In this document: positions 47,667 to 56,649 of the stretch, piece by piece
How the letters are laid out: every line of letters begins with the position of its first letter
How positions within the stretch are numbered: the stretch's first letter is position 1
Origin: Promethearchaeota archaeon
GTDB taxonomy: Archaea > Asgardarchaeota > Lokiarchaeia > Sigyniarchaeales > SOKP01
NCBI GenBank assembly: GCA_019058445.1
Contig: JAHPZA010000009.1
Span: 62,001 to 126,000 of the forward strand
Reading direction: 5' to 3'
DNA: 64,000 nt
Notes under the pieces: generated by a model
What the model saw: only the letters and a program-made list of their open reading frames with translations
What the model was told of the DNA's origin: nothing
Database searches by the model: none
Program-made: the position numbers and the translations under genes

Positions 47667-47825
47667 TATCTAATTAGTCTTACCTAATAAGGCTAAAAGA
47701 ATAATGGATTAAATATTCAATTAAGAATAAACTTCCAAATATATTATTTTATTTGAAGAACTTATAATAAATTTAAATAGAAACTAATGAATAAAACAAA
47801 AATATAAAATTTAGGTTAAAAAAAG

Positions 47826-48440
47826 ATGATTGAATTAAGTTTTATAAAAATATATCTAATAAGCGTAATTATTGTACATTTAATTTCATTTATAGCACCT
47901 TTAATCATAATTAGGAAGAAAGGAAACGATCCACATGGTATTCATCAGGGAAATTCAATCTTAGCAAGATTAACTCCAGTTTCATATTTTTTGTTAATAA
48001 TTTTCCTTGTGTTATATATATTTTTTGACACTATAATAGAGGGATTCCGGACATTTCAATGGTTAGCCATTGATAGCATATCGATAATTGGAATTATTAT
48101 GGTTGCCATTGGGTCTTTCATTGAAATAGTTGCCACTATAAGGCTCGGTATTAACTTTAGAATTGAGCTTCCAAAAGAGCAAACAGAGTTGGTTGTCAGT
48201 GGAATATATAGACTTATGAGAAATCCCATAGCTTTCTCTCTTTATTTATTCGTATTTGGAATTTTTCTCATGATTCCAAATCTAATCACATTAATAATAT
48301 TCATAATGAATATCATAACTTTTAATGCTAAAATTAGAAATGAAGAAAAATTTCTGTCAGAGAGATTTGGGAAGGATTATGAAGCATATAAAATGAAAGT
48401 TGGGCGATATTTTCCTATTAAGGTTAAGAACAGGAAATAA
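47826..48440 (+). CDS. Membrane methyltransferase of the ICMT/PEMT type (1)
   Basis: 204 residues with about five membrane helices. The C-terminal half has the isoprenylcysteine-methyltransferase-like pattern: GIYRLMRNPIAFSLYLF, then EEKFLSERFGKDYEAYKMKV with the conserved Glu, and the aromatic end RYFP. Proteins with this pattern bind SAM at the membrane and methylate lipids or lipid-modified molecules. It heads a run of plus-strand genes with short gaps (flavodoxin-like 24 bases later). A second relative is at 50556. Confidence 0.78.
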   Translation: MIELSFIKIYLISVIIVHLISFIAPLIIIRKKGNDPHGIHQGNSILARLTPVSYFLLIIFLVLYIFFDTIIEGFRTFQWLAIDSISIIGIIMVAIGSFIEIVATIRLGINFRIELPKEQTELVVSGIYRLMRNPIAFSLYLFVFGIFLMIPNLITLIIFIMNIITFNAKIRNEEKFLSERFGKDYEAYKMKVGRYFPIKVKNRK

Positions 48441-48464
48441 ACAAAGAATGAGGATTTAATTTTA

Positions 48465-49103
48465 ATGAAAATCTTAGCTATTATTGGGAGTCCTCGGAAA
48501 AATGGGACAGTAAGTAAGCTTGCACAGAATATTTTAGATGCAGCTCAAGTCAATGGTCATATAACTGAATTAATTAATCTATATGATTATGAAATAAAAC
48601 CATGTATAGGAGATTGGGCATGTGTTAAATTAGGCAAATGTCATATTCAAGACGATTTTGAAATAATTTTTCATAAATTATACGAGGCCGACATAGTAAT
48701 TTTGGGGAGTCCTGTTTATTGGGCAAATATTTCAGGTGTTATGAAAAATTTTATTGACCGCCACACAGGGTATGCTATGTTTAAACCCCCTAATGCACAA
48801 AATTTTTACAAACTTTCAAGATGGCAAAAGCTAAAAACAATTTTAAGACTAATGAAGGAATTTGGACCATTTGATCCTCGGTTTAAAGAAAAAAAATATA
48901 TTCTAATAACAGCAGCAACTGTTCCATTTAAAAGAATTATGGGAGAAGTATCTCCAACAATCAATGCAATGAGGAAATATGTAAAAAAACTTAAGGGAAA
49001 AATCATTAGTACCTTGATATACACCGATACACTTTTTAGATTTAAAAAAAATAAAGAAAAGATTATGTTAAATAAAGCCTACAGTCTCGGAAGAAAGCTT
49101 TAA
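48465..49103 (+). CDS. NAD(P)H-dependent FMN reductase-like flavoprotein
   Basis: 212 residues. The FMN phosphate loop is GSPRKNGTVSKLA at the start, and the loop GSPVYWANISGVMKNFIDR over the isoalloxazine is typical of the flavodoxin-like reductase family. Cysteines at about 48 and 55 (KPCIGDWACVKLGKC) resemble those of iron-sulfur flavoproteins, but the compact CxxCxxC motif is absent. It lies in the middle of the membrane methyltransferase run. Partner unknown. Confidence 0.8.
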   Translation: MKILAIIGSPRKNGTVSKLAQNILDAAQVNGHITELINLYDYEIKPCIGDWACVKLGKCHIQDDFEIIFHKLYEADIVILGSPVYWANISGVMKNFIDRHTGYAMFKPPNAQNFYKLSRWQKLKTILRLMKEFGPFDPRFKEKKYILITAATVPFKRIMGEVSPTINAMRKYVKKLKGKIISTLIYTDTLFRFKKNKEKIMLNKAYSLGRKL

Positions 49104-49134
49104 GGTTTTTTTAATAATTAAAAATTGAGAATTT

Positions 49135-49140
49135 GGTGAT
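49135..49140 (+). promoter_or_regulatory. Ribosome-binding site supporting an ATT start at 49146
   Basis: ggtgat lies five bases before the ATT, the correct distance, while the GTG at 49191 has no ribosome-binding site in front. Confidence 0.5.
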
Positions 49141-49145
49141 CTTAA

Positions 49146-49925
49146 ATTTTCAAGCAAAAGACTGCACAAAAAGTTGATTACGGAAATTGGGTGCCTAAGA
49201 ATCTATTAGGATTTCTATTATTATTGTCTATAATTCCGGCATTGATTACGCTATTTCCTTTGATATTAATAATAGAGATAATTTTATGGGTTCTTGCTGG
49301 CTTATTTTTTTTATTATTTCTTTTCATACTTTATGTTTATTTTGTTTTTGCTAAAAATGATAATAAACTACAAAATCTTTTGTGGGATATCGTTTTGGAA
49401 AAATTATCTTGGAAAGGAAATGGGAAAGTTATTGATATTGGAACTGGAGCTGGAGCAATTGCTATAAAATTAGCGAAAAGATTTCCTAACTCTGAAGTAT
49501 GGGGGGTTGATAATTGGGGAAAGGGATGGAATTATTCTAAAAATTTATGTGAGAAAAATGCCAGCATAGAAGGAGTATCAGATAATGCTATTTTTCAAAA
49601 AGCTAGTGCGTCTAATCTTCCTTTTAAAGACAATGAATTTGACGCGATTGTTAGTAATTTTGTATATCATGAAGTGGGCGATGTTAAGGAGAAAACAGAT
49701 GCAATTGAGGAATCCTTAAGAATTCTTAAAAAGGATGGTAAATTTGCGCTTCAGGATTTGTTTTTACATGAAAAAAAATTTGGTAAATTTAAAAATTTGA
49801 CTAGTAAATTTAAAGAATGGGGCGTAAGAGAAATTAATTCATTTAACCCTTTAGTTGAAATTAAAATGAATTGGATTTTACGCCTTATGTTTAGAAATAG
49901 CTTAATATTATATGGTAAAAAATAA
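49146..49925 (+). CDS. Membrane-associated class I SAM methyltransferase
   Basis: The usual start is GTG 49191 (244 aa), but in-frame sequence upstream reads FKQKTAQKVDYGNW, directly continuing the lead usual before the membrane segment, back to an ATT at 49146 behind GGTGAT. I prefer ATT (259 aa). Two hydrophobic helices (about 20-65) precede a SAM domain with motif I VIDIGTGAGAIAIKLA, acidic VWGVDNWG, and the later FDAIVSNFVYHEV and LKKDGKFALQDL. It probably sits at the inner membrane face. Acceptor unknown. Confidence 0.8.
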   Translation: MFKQKTAQKVDYGNWVPKNLLGFLLLLSIIPALITLFPLILIIEIILWVLAGLFFLLFLFILYVYFVFAKNDNKLQNLLWDIVLEKLSWKGNGKVIDIGTGAGAIAIKLAKRFPNSEVWGVDNWGKGWNYSKNLCEKNASIEGVSDNAIFQKASASNLPFKDNEFDAIVSNFVYHEVGDVKEKTDAIEESLRILKKDGKFALQDLFLHEKKFGKFKNLTSKFKEWGVREINSFNPLVEIKMNWILRLMFRNSLILYGKK

Positions 49926-49942
49926 TTCTAATAGAAGAGATT

Positions 49943-50341
49943 ATGGTTTCTGAGCGAATATGGAAAACAATATGGTTAATTTTAGGGATTACTTTTATGT
50001 TTATATCAATTTTTATGCTATTTTTTGGACCCTTGCTTGCTTCAATAGCAGGAACAAAGCCCTTTTCAGATCGTGCTCGAGCAATGATAAGTTTCTTCTG
50101 GATTTGGATGTTTATATATAATGGATTAGGATATATTCTCCTTTATAGGGATATTGAAAAATATAAAATTTTATTAATCTTGGCCATTCCAGCTGGAGTT
50201 CTATTCACAATCCTTCAAATATTTTACATTCTTATGGGATATTTTGAATTTGTTTTATCTGAAGTAATTTGGGCAACAAGTTCCTTAATATGGTCAATAA
50301 TATCTATTCTATATTTTGTTGATAAAAAAAAGAATTCTTAA
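49943..50341 (+). CDS. Four-helix membrane protein
   Basis: 132 residues with four hydrophobic helices and short loops (ends with KKKNS). No motif is recognised; the topology resembles small membrane proteins of unknown function. It follows the methyltransferase by 17 bases and is probably in the same transcription unit. A coupled 34-codon frame overlapping its stop (50341-50445) is not supported further. Confidence 0.6.
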   Translation: MVSERIWKTIWLILGITFMFISIFMLFFGPLLASIAGTKPFSDRARAMISFFWIWMFIYNGLGYILLYRDIEKYKILLILAIPAGVLFTILQIFYILMGYFEFVLSEVIWATSSLIWSIISILYFVDKKKNS

Positions 50342-50555
50342 TGGTATTAATGATAATGATTGACTTAGTAGATCCCTTAACTAAAGAATTTTATAAGAAA
50401 GAAGGCATATACGAATTAAATTTGGAATGTAGCAATAATTCCTAATAAAAACATGCATCTATGATAAATAAAAATTGGACTACTCAACATTAATAAGAAA
50501 CGGAATGATAAAAATTAATGACACAACATATTTACTAAAATATGGTGAATAATAG

Positions 50556-51059
50556 TTGGAAACTCAAAAGATGTCTGCACATGAGAGAGAAGTACCACAT
50601 TCTCATTTAATCCAAGGACTTTCTCCTGTGATTTTTCTGATAATTTGGATTTTGGATTCGGATGTTTTATTCCTATCGGTTTATTTTAATACCCTTATCC
50701 CTTACCTTGTACGGCTAGTATTATTTTTATGTTCATTAATTTTTGCGTTACTTCTGATTTTCTTATCTCATCGAACTCTCTTCAATAAAAATAAACCATC
50801 TGACACGTTAATAACCAACGGAATTTTAAAATACGTCAGAAATCCTCTTTATCTGGGCGTTTTATTGATATATATTGCTTTTCTCTTTTATTCAATTTCG
50901 TTGATTTCGATTGCTGCTTTTATAGTAATTTTTTTAATATATAATCGAATGGTAAATTATGAAGAAAGAATACTTGAGAACCTATTTGGTGAAGATTATT
51001 TGGAATATAGAAATTCAGTCTCAAAGTGGATTCCTAATCCTTTTAAAAAATCCAATTAG
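50556..51059 (+). CDS. Membrane methyltransferase of the ICMT/PEMT type (2)
   Basis: 167 residues from TTG, with four or five helices. It has the same family pattern as the 47826 protein: GILKYVRNPLYLGVLLIYI, then NYEERILENLFGEDYLEYRNSV and the aromatic WIPNPF end. So two ICMT-like genes lie in one run of genes. Substrate unknown; lipids or a membrane-bound exported product are inferred from the adjacent ABC pumps. Confidence 0.78.
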   Translation: METQKMSAHEREVPHSHLIQGLSPVIFLIIWILDSDVLFLSVYFNTLIPYLVRLVLFLCSLIFALLLIFLSHRTLFNKNKPSDTLITNGILKYVRNPLYLGVLLIYIAFLFYSISLISIAAFIVIFLIYNRMVNYEERILENLFGEDYLEYRNSVSKWIPNPFKKSN

Positions 51060-51183
51060 GATAAAAACAAAAAAAATTAAATCTTTTTTTTAATACTTAA
51101 TTTCTTTAGCTTAAGAGTACTATTATTTCTTAAATATTTAAATAAAATAAGAAATATGATTAAAAAATATAATAAACAGAAAA

Positions 51184-51195
51184 GATTTATAAACC
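51184..51195 (+). promoter_or_regulatory. Good archaeal-like promoter before the flavoprotein gene
   Basis: gatttataaacc, with a purine-rich BRE-like stretch just before it, lies about 50 bases before the ATG at 51242. Position and sequence are the best promoter in the window. Confidence 0.45.
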
Positions 51196-51241
51196 AACTT
51201 AACAATTTTTATAAATATTAAATACAATGAGGTCTCTTTAA

Positions 51242-52168
51242 ATGGAAGAATACAAATGTGAAGTACTAATCATAGGTGCTGGACCCGCAGGACTAACCGC
51301 AGGAGTATATTGCGGGAGAGCAAATAGAGATACGATTATCCTTCAGGGAAAAGAGCAATCTGCCTTAGAAAAAACCAAAGAGATACAAAACTGGCTTGGA
51401 GTCCCAAATATTGAGGGGCCTAAGCTCTTAGAGAAATTTAGAATGCACGCGGAAAGTCATGAAACTGTTAAGATTGTTAAGGGGGATGTCATTAGTCTCA
51501 TGATGGGAATGGGAATGAATATGATTTCAACGAGATCAGCGAATATATCTTCTGATGTTGTCATTATTGCTACTGGATCGGGGCAGCGAAAAGAAGTTAT
51601 TAAGGGAGAAAGTAATTTAGTCGGCTATGGAGTATCTTATTGTGCTTTATGTGATGGTCCTTTATATAAAGAGAAGGTTGTTTTCTTATATGGAACTGAC
51701 GAGGAAGTTATAGAAGATGCTTTAGTTTTACACCAAATGGGGTGTATTGTAAATATAATCACTACAGTTGGAATTAATGAATTACCTGGTAAAGTTAATA
51801 AAGTTAAAGAGAGCAAAATTAATATTATAGACAAAACTGAAATTTTGGAAGTGATTTCAAAGTCTGATGGCCTTGTTGAAAAAATTATATGTAAATCACT
51901 AGATACTGAAGAAATAAAAGAATATGAATTGGATTGCTTATTCATCTTTTCTCATGTTCCATCTAATTCTATATTTAAAAAAGCTGGTGTGGAATTAGAT
52001 GATAAAGGTAATATTAAAGTAGATGAAAACCAGCAAACTAATCTTAAAAGCGTGTATGCTGCAGGTGATGTTACGGGAGGTACTTTTCAAGTTGTATTTG
52101 CTGCTGCGGAAGGTGCTCAAGCAGCATTACATGCTTTAAAATATCTTAGATCGATAAAGAAAGATTAG
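51242..52168 (+). CDS. Thioredoxin-reductase-like flavoprotein with atypical nucleotide site
   Basis: 308 residues. The FAD fold is intact (VLIIGAGPAGLTAG; AAGDVTGGTFQVV), and the redox pair is Cys134 and Cys137 in YCALCDGP. In normal thioredoxin reductases the second domain has GxGxxA and HRRxxxR; here it reads VFLYGTDEEVIEDA and later has no HRR. So NADPH binding is probably lost, as in ferredoxin-dependent or other non-NADPH relatives. The electron donor is therefore unknown. No thioredoxin gene adjoins it. Confidence 0.88.
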   Translation: MEEYKCEVLIIGAGPAGLTAGVYCGRANRDTIILQGKEQSALEKTKEIQNWLGVPNIEGPKLLEKFRMHAESHETVKIVKGDVISLMMGMGMNMISTRSANISSDVVIIATGSGQRKEVIKGESNLVGYGVSYCALCDGPLYKEKVVFLYGTDEEVIEDALVLHQMGCIVNIITTVGINELPGKVNKVKESKINIIDKTEILEVISKSDGLVEKIICKSLDTEEIKEYELDCLFIFSHVPSNSIFKKAGVELDDKGNIKVDENQQTNLKSVYAAGDVTGGTFQVVFAAAEGAQAALHALKYLRSIKKD

Positions 52169-52212
52169 AATTTATCACCTAGATATTATACTATATTAAT
52201 TTTGTAATATTC

Positions 52213-53151
52213 GTGAAATATTACCATATTATGGTTGATTATAAAATTTCTGATTTTATTGATGATTACTTAATTGCGAAGGAAATTGAAGAAGGTTGTG
52301 CATCATCAACGATAAAAGCATATAGATATGACCTTCAAAAATTTATCAATATTGTGGGCGACCTCGAGGTTAATTCACCATTTGTTCGTCAAAAAATTAG
52401 ACTCTTTTTGAAAAAGCTTAAGGAAAAAAATTACACTAAAAAAGCTGTTGCTCGGAAAATCGCTTCTTTACGTTCTTTTTTTAAATTCTTAACATTAAAT
52501 GAATTCGTTGAGAAGAACCCTATGAGTACTATCAAAACACCCAAAGTAAAACTCGAAGAAAGTCTGCCTAAGTTTTTATCACTTCCAGACATAGAAGTTA
52601 TTTTTAACAAGTTAAAAGATAGGAAACTCTTTAATACAAGAAAAAGCGAGCGTTATTATTTAGTGGTTAGGTTATTTTATTCTACAATGGCAAGAGTAAG
52701 TGAATTATGCAATATAAAAATACGAGACGTTGATTTTGAGAGAGGATATATTCGATTACGAGGAAAGGGAAATAAAGAAAGAATCGTGCCCGTGGATCGA
52801 AAAACAATTGAGATTATAGAAGAATCCCTGAAGAACAGAATTTATTACAATTCAGAAGATTATTTAATAGTAAATACGAGAAATGAAAAATTAAACCCAA
52901 GAGTAGTCCAGGCAGATATTAAAACAATTAAAGAAAAATGCGGATTCCAAGCTAGTAAAATCATTACACCCCATGTTTTTCGGCATACCGGTGCGACACA
53001 TCTAAGACGCTCAGGAATGGATATTAGTGAATTACAAGATATTCTGGGTCATAGCAGTCCGAACACAACAAGAATTTACGCAAAAAACGATATAACTAAA
53101 TTAAAACAATCCTATAGTCAAATGCATCCATTAAATAATAAGAGTTTTTAA
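52213..53151 (+). CDS. xerA: Tyrosine recombinase of the Xer type
   Basis: 312 residues from GTG (ATG at 52231 also possible). After a SAM-like N-terminal domain (residues 1-100) the catalytic residues are all present: Arg161 in ARVSEL, Lys185 in RGKGNKERIVP, His254 and Arg257 in HVFRHTGATHL, His280 in LGHSSPNTTR, and Tyr289 in RIYAK. This is the XerA/XerC/D layout that resolves chromosome dimers. It is the only recombinase in the window, and I see no associated integrase attachment site or transposon. Confidence 0.9.
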   Translation: MKYYHIMVDYKISDFIDDYLIAKEIEEGCASSTIKAYRYDLQKFINIVGDLEVNSPFVRQKIRLFLKKLKEKNYTKKAVARKIASLRSFFKFLTLNEFVEKNPMSTIKTPKVKLEESLPKFLSLPDIEVIFNKLKDRKLFNTRKSERYYLVVRLFYSTMARVSELCNIKIRDVDFERGYIRLRGKGNKERIVPVDRKTIEIIEESLKNRIYYNSEDYLIVNTRNEKLNPRVVQADIKTIKEKCGFQASKIITPHVFRHTGATHLRRSGMDISELQDILGHSSPNTTRIYAKNDITKLKQSYSQMHPLNNKSF

Positions 53152-53165
53152 AACAAAATATACCA

Positions 53166-54134
53166 TCAAAAGAGCCATAACCCAAGGAAAATAAATATTG
53201 GTACATACATAATTGCCATTATTGTAATAGTAAATACACAGAAGCCTGAAAATTCATAGTCTAGTTCAAAATATTCCGCAAAGGCTACATTAGATACCGC
53301 AGGAGGATCGACAAATAGAAGCATCAGAATGATCAGAACAATTTGACTATTTTCTGGAGGGAATTTTATAAGTTGGGCAAGTATAAAAAAAAGAATAAAG
53401 GAAAATCCTACTCTGATGAGTAAAACCTTAATAAAATCTATATCTCCAATAAATTCACGAAATTTACTAAAATCAAATTTGACAAGTAATACACCAATAA
53501 TTATCGCTCCTAAGAGTGAAGTTGCTCTTGAAAGTAATTCATTTATAGATATAAAAATTTCTTGAGTAAATCGTACGCCAAGAAGATTTAATATTAAACT
53601 TATAACTAAAGCTATAGTTGGTGGAAAAGTAAGCATTTCTTTTAAGTTATCTAAATAACTTTTTGTATTTTTACCGTAAAGAATACATTCATAGGTTAAT
53701 AATGTACTTCTAAATATTTGAGCTGATAAAGAAAATATTATTAATACTGCGATATATTCGGAACCAAATAAACTCAAAACTATAGGTAATGGAAAAAGAA
53801 ATGCATTTGGAAAAGAAACAACACTTAAAATTGACCCTTTTCTTTGATTATCCTCTTTCCCTTTATTCCTAATGATAAGAATGTATGCTAAAATTTGCGT
53901 TGCGGATATCAAAATGATTTGAAATATGATAATATTGATTATTATCGATTCATTTAGAGCTTGATTTGGCAAAAGAAACGCAAATAACACCAATGGAGGA
54001 GCAAGGATAAACAAAAGAATAAACGACAGATATTTTCCTATTTCTTCATTTTTATTCTTAAAAATTCTTCCAAAAATATAGCCAATAGCTATAACTAAAT
54101 AGAAAGTTAATAAGGCAATAAATAGATCATTCAT
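53166..54134 (-). CDS. Auxin-efflux-carrier (AEC) family transporter
   Basis: 322 residues with about ten helices. The start is MNDLFIALLTFYLVIAIGYIFG with a typical first-helix pattern, followed by YLSFILLFILAPPLVLFAF, the Pro-containing discontinuous helix, and later LLFVDPPAVSNVAFAEYF. These features match the AEC/PIN-like family, which moves organic anions. Convergent with xerA, divergent from the cdc6 gene. Substrate unknown. Confidence 0.83.
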   Translation of the reverse strand: MNDLFIALLTFYLVIAIGYIFGRIFKNKNEEIGKYLSFILLFILAPPLVLFAFLLPNQALNESIIINIIIFQIILISATQILAYILIIRNKGKEDNQRKGSILSVVSFPNAFLFPLPIVLSLFGSEYIAVLIIFSLSAQIFRSTLLTYECILYGKNTKSYLDNLKEMLTFPPTIALVISLILNLLGVRFTQEIFISINELLSRATSLLGAIIIGVLLVKFDFSKFREFIGDIDFIKVLLIRVGFSFILFFILAQLIKFPPENSQIVLIILMLLFVDPPAVSNVAFAEYFELDYEFSGFCVFTITIMAIMYVPIFIFLGLWLF

Positions 54135-54379
54135 GAAAAAGAAAATTCTTATAATTTCAAATAGCTGAGTTAATAAGTAAAAATTTGTTAACTTTTTGAA
54201 CTTTTCGAAAAATTATCTTTAATCCAGACGATTATCTAAACTTTTTATTCAATAATTCTTTCCCTAATTATAGATCAATAACAAATTTCCATATTTATAA
54301 GAAAGTTTAAACTATAAATGATCTATATTTTATTATAAATTGAGAAAAAAATAATTAAGATCCTCAAGGATGGACGAAA

Positions 54380-55570
54380 ATGGATGAAGATGCATTTAGA
54401 AAGGAATTTGGACAGCAGAGTGTCTTTAGACAGGCAGCCTCACTCGATTTGAGTTATGTTCCTCCTAAATTATATTGTCGTGATGAGGTAATTAAATCCT
54501 TAATCTATAATTATAGAAGAATTTTAGAAGAAAAAGAGCCTCCATCAATTAACTGCTTATTGCTAGGGAAAGGAGGAGTTGGAAAAACAGTTACAGCAAA
54601 ATATTTTGGAAAAAATTTCAGGAGTATTGCTCTCGAAAAGGATGTGAATCTTTTCATTGAATACTATAACTGCATTAATTTTAGGAGCAAATCAAAAATA
54701 ATTAGAGAACTTTTGGCTAAATATACTCACGGCTCTGGCAGGGGTTTTTCTGATGATGAGGCGTTAAAGCTTATTTTAACCAAACTGATTAATGATGATG
54801 CTTATATGTTTCTGGTAATTGATGAAGTCCAGATTTTAAAATCTGAAGATGTATTAGCCTTTCTGGATATTGCAGAGACTTTTGGACATCATAATGCAAA
54901 ATTATCTATTTTATTAGTTTCAAGAATTAAAGACTGGATGAAAATAGAGACAGAAAGAATTCTCAGCCGATTAAACGAGAAAATAAAATTAAAACCGTAT
55001 GATTTTGATGATTCCAATCTAATTTTACAATATCGAAGTGAAATAGCGTTTAAGGAAAACGTAATTAATGATGATATTTTGGCCATGATAAGCCAAATAG
55101 TTGTAGAAAATAAGAATATGAGACACGGAATTGAAATATTAAGAAAAAGCGGTTTGTATGCAGATAAAGAAGGATTCAATCGTATATCGGCAGATATGGT
55201 AAGAGAAGCTTCAAATGAAGTATATCCCACTTTTCGAGGGGATGTTATTGATAAATTAAATGAGCAAGAACTTCTTGCACTTTATGGAATTGTAAGAACC
55301 CTCATCAATAACGATGAGCCATATGCTTTAGTCGATGATGCATTTGAAGAATATAATGCCGTATGTGAAAGTTATTCAATTGAACCTCACGTAAAAATGA
55401 GCTATAGAAAATATGTCCGCCAATTGAGAGACTTAAAAATAATAGCTTCTAAAACTGTTCGAATTGAAGATGCCCAGCGAGGAAGGCATCTTAAAATTAC
55501 ATTATTAGATATCCCTCCAAGAAAATTAGAAGAACTACTTGAAGATCTATTCGAAAAGAAATTCAAATAG
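54380..55570 (+). CDS. cdc6: Orc1/Cdc6 origin-binding AAA+ protein
   Basis: 396 residues. AAA+ Walker A is LLGKGGVGKTVTA, Walker B LVIDEVQIL, followed by sensor 1 ILLVSRI, the lid helix region DFDDSNLILQYR and a C-terminal winged helix from about residue 290 (IDKLNEQELLALYGIV). The length and order match archaeal Orc1/Cdc6, which recognises the origin and recruits MCM. Origins are often next to this gene, and the gap 54135-54379 upstream is AT-rich, but I found no ORB repeat in it. Confidence 0.9.
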   Translation: MDEDAFRKEFGQQSVFRQAASLDLSYVPPKLYCRDEVIKSLIYNYRRILEEKEPPSINCLLLGKGGVGKTVTAKYFGKNFRSIALEKDVNLFIEYYNCINFRSKSKIIRELLAKYTHGSGRGFSDDEALKLILTKLINDDAYMFLVIDEVQILKSEDVLAFLDIAETFGHHNAKLSILLVSRIKDWMKIETERILSRLNEKIKLKPYDFDDSNLILQYRSEIAFKENVINDDILAMISQIVVENKNMRHGIEILRKSGLYADKEGFNRISADMVREASNEVYPTFRGDVIDKLNEQELLALYGIVRTLINNDEPYALVDDAFEEYNAVCESYSIEPHVKMSYRKYVRQLRDLKIIASKTVRIEDAQRGRHLKITLLDIPPRKLEELLEDLFEKKFK

Positions 55571-55684
55571 TGTTCATAAAAAAGAAGAATATAATAAACA
55601 TCAATAGTTCTAATACTACTGATTTTTTCTATTAAATTTGTATACATTAATGTAAAATTTATATTAATGGGAGTAATTATTATC

Positions 55685-55703
55685 TATACTACAATTTAGT
55701 ATA
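55685..55703. repeat. Perfect palindrome in front of the 55731 gene
   Basis: tatacta and tagtata (seven-base arms) with a five-base spacer, 27 bases before the ATG at 55731, where a promoter or operator would lie. Confidence 0.35.
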
Positions 55704-55730
55704 AATTACAATAATGGGTGAATTATCAAA

Positions 55731-56045
55731 ATGTTGTTTGTAATGTATTTTGAGTTAAATCCAGAGAAAGATCCATCGGAAATTTTAGATGCATTTCAAA
55801 AAATCGAAGATGCTAAAATTCGTGACATGCATGAAAAATGGGACGCTAAAGGATGGTATATTACTCCAGATTATTGGGGCGTAGCAATAGTTGAGAGCGA
55901 CAGCGTAGAGGATCATTTAAGAAATGCCAACGCCTGGAGGATAGCACTCCCAGGCATATTTACAGTTTTTAAAACTGGTTTGGCTGCGGAAGTTGAGCAA
56001 TATGCTCCGACATTACTTAAATTAGTCAGAAAACTTAAGAAATAA
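55731..56045 (+). CDS. Small protein resembling DUF3303-type dimeric alpha-beta barrel
   Basis: 104 residues from ATG. The pattern is a strand (MLFVMYFELNP), helix, then strand GWYITPDYWGVAIVES, helix (VEDHLRNANAWR), strand (FTVFKTG) and a C-terminal helix. This agrees with ferredoxin-like alpha-beta dimers of the DUF3303 kind, though the family is uncertain. Monocistronic, soluble. Function unknown. Confidence 0.55.
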   Translation: MLFVMYFELNPEKDPSEILDAFQKIEDAKIRDMHEKWDAKGWYITPDYWGVAIVESDSVEDHLRNANAWRIALPGIFTVFKTGLAAEVEQYAPTLLKLVRKLKK

Positions 56046-56255
56046 TTAATATGTTCTAAGAGATTCAATTTGTTTTCCAAAATTTTATTTTATTAAAACA
56101 TTAAATCTTCTTTTTTTTTATCTTACTTAAAAAATAGCAAACAATAGGTTTCATCGTAAAAATTGGAGGATAAATTAACAAGTAGCTTCTTTATTATTTT
56201 ATTTGGAAGAATATTGACTAATCTCACATACCATTTGAAAGTGTAAATAATGATC

Positions 56256-56486
56256 CTAATATTTCTCCTTTTCGGCTTTACTTTTTGAGTACCACTCTAG
56301 CCATTCTTTACGCCTACTCTTTTTTTGCTGATACTCATCATCGCCATCAATGTTTTGTCTTTTTATCTTTTTCCAGTAGTCATCTAATTCTGATCGTTTC
56401 AAGGACAATCCGCAAGAACTGCAAATCAAGGATTTTGTAGCACTTTCATATTCCATTTTTCCGGCACACTCTGGACAACGGGCCAT
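56256..56486 (-). CDS. Small zinc-ribbon protein
   Basis: 76 residues. Residues 4-7 and about 23-26 contain CPEC and CSSC, so a single zinc ribbon like those of transcription factors (TFIIB or RPB9 type). The remaining 45 residues are basic and helical (KKSRRKEWLEW). It could bind nucleic acid or a polymerase. No neighbour gives further context. Confidence 0.75.
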   Translation of the reverse strand: MARCPECAGKMEYESATKSLICSSCGLSLKRSELDDYWKKIKRQNIDGDDEYQQKKSRRKEWLEWYSKSKAEKEKY

Positions 56487-56649
56487 ATGCTTTCTAATCC
56501 AATTTTTTGATATTCATTAGATCTATTTTATTAATAGAATAAATTAAAGCTAAAATAATTATTGAAAAAATAAATTTACAATATTAACTATTATAAAAAA
56601 ACATTCTACATGGATATTTCAAAATTATAAATTTATTAAGTGAAAGAAA

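Larger units (their letters stand above)
47487..47825. other. Long intergenic region with repeats, no gene seen
   Basis: Lies between the ABC cassettes and the membrane methyltransferase. Apart from the terminator tract before it, the notable items are a direct repeat and an inverted repeat near 47601-47666, listed separately. A TATA-like aatttaaata near 47770 could start the next gene. Confidence 0.5.

Noticed and set aside
43355..47689. tattaggtaa at 43355 and its complement ttacctaata at 47680, both before transcription units
   Set aside because: A ten-base AT-rich word is expected about once by chance in this much sequence of this composition.
50341..50445. 34-codon frame whose ATG overlaps the preceding stop (TAATG)
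   Set aside because: The coupling is suggestive, but the peptide has no recognisable feature and there is no ribosome-binding site; it could equally be a gene remnant.
54135..54379. Search for ORB-type origin repeats before cdc6
   Set aside because: No motif resembling TTCCAGTGGAAA and no repeated GC-rich box could be found.
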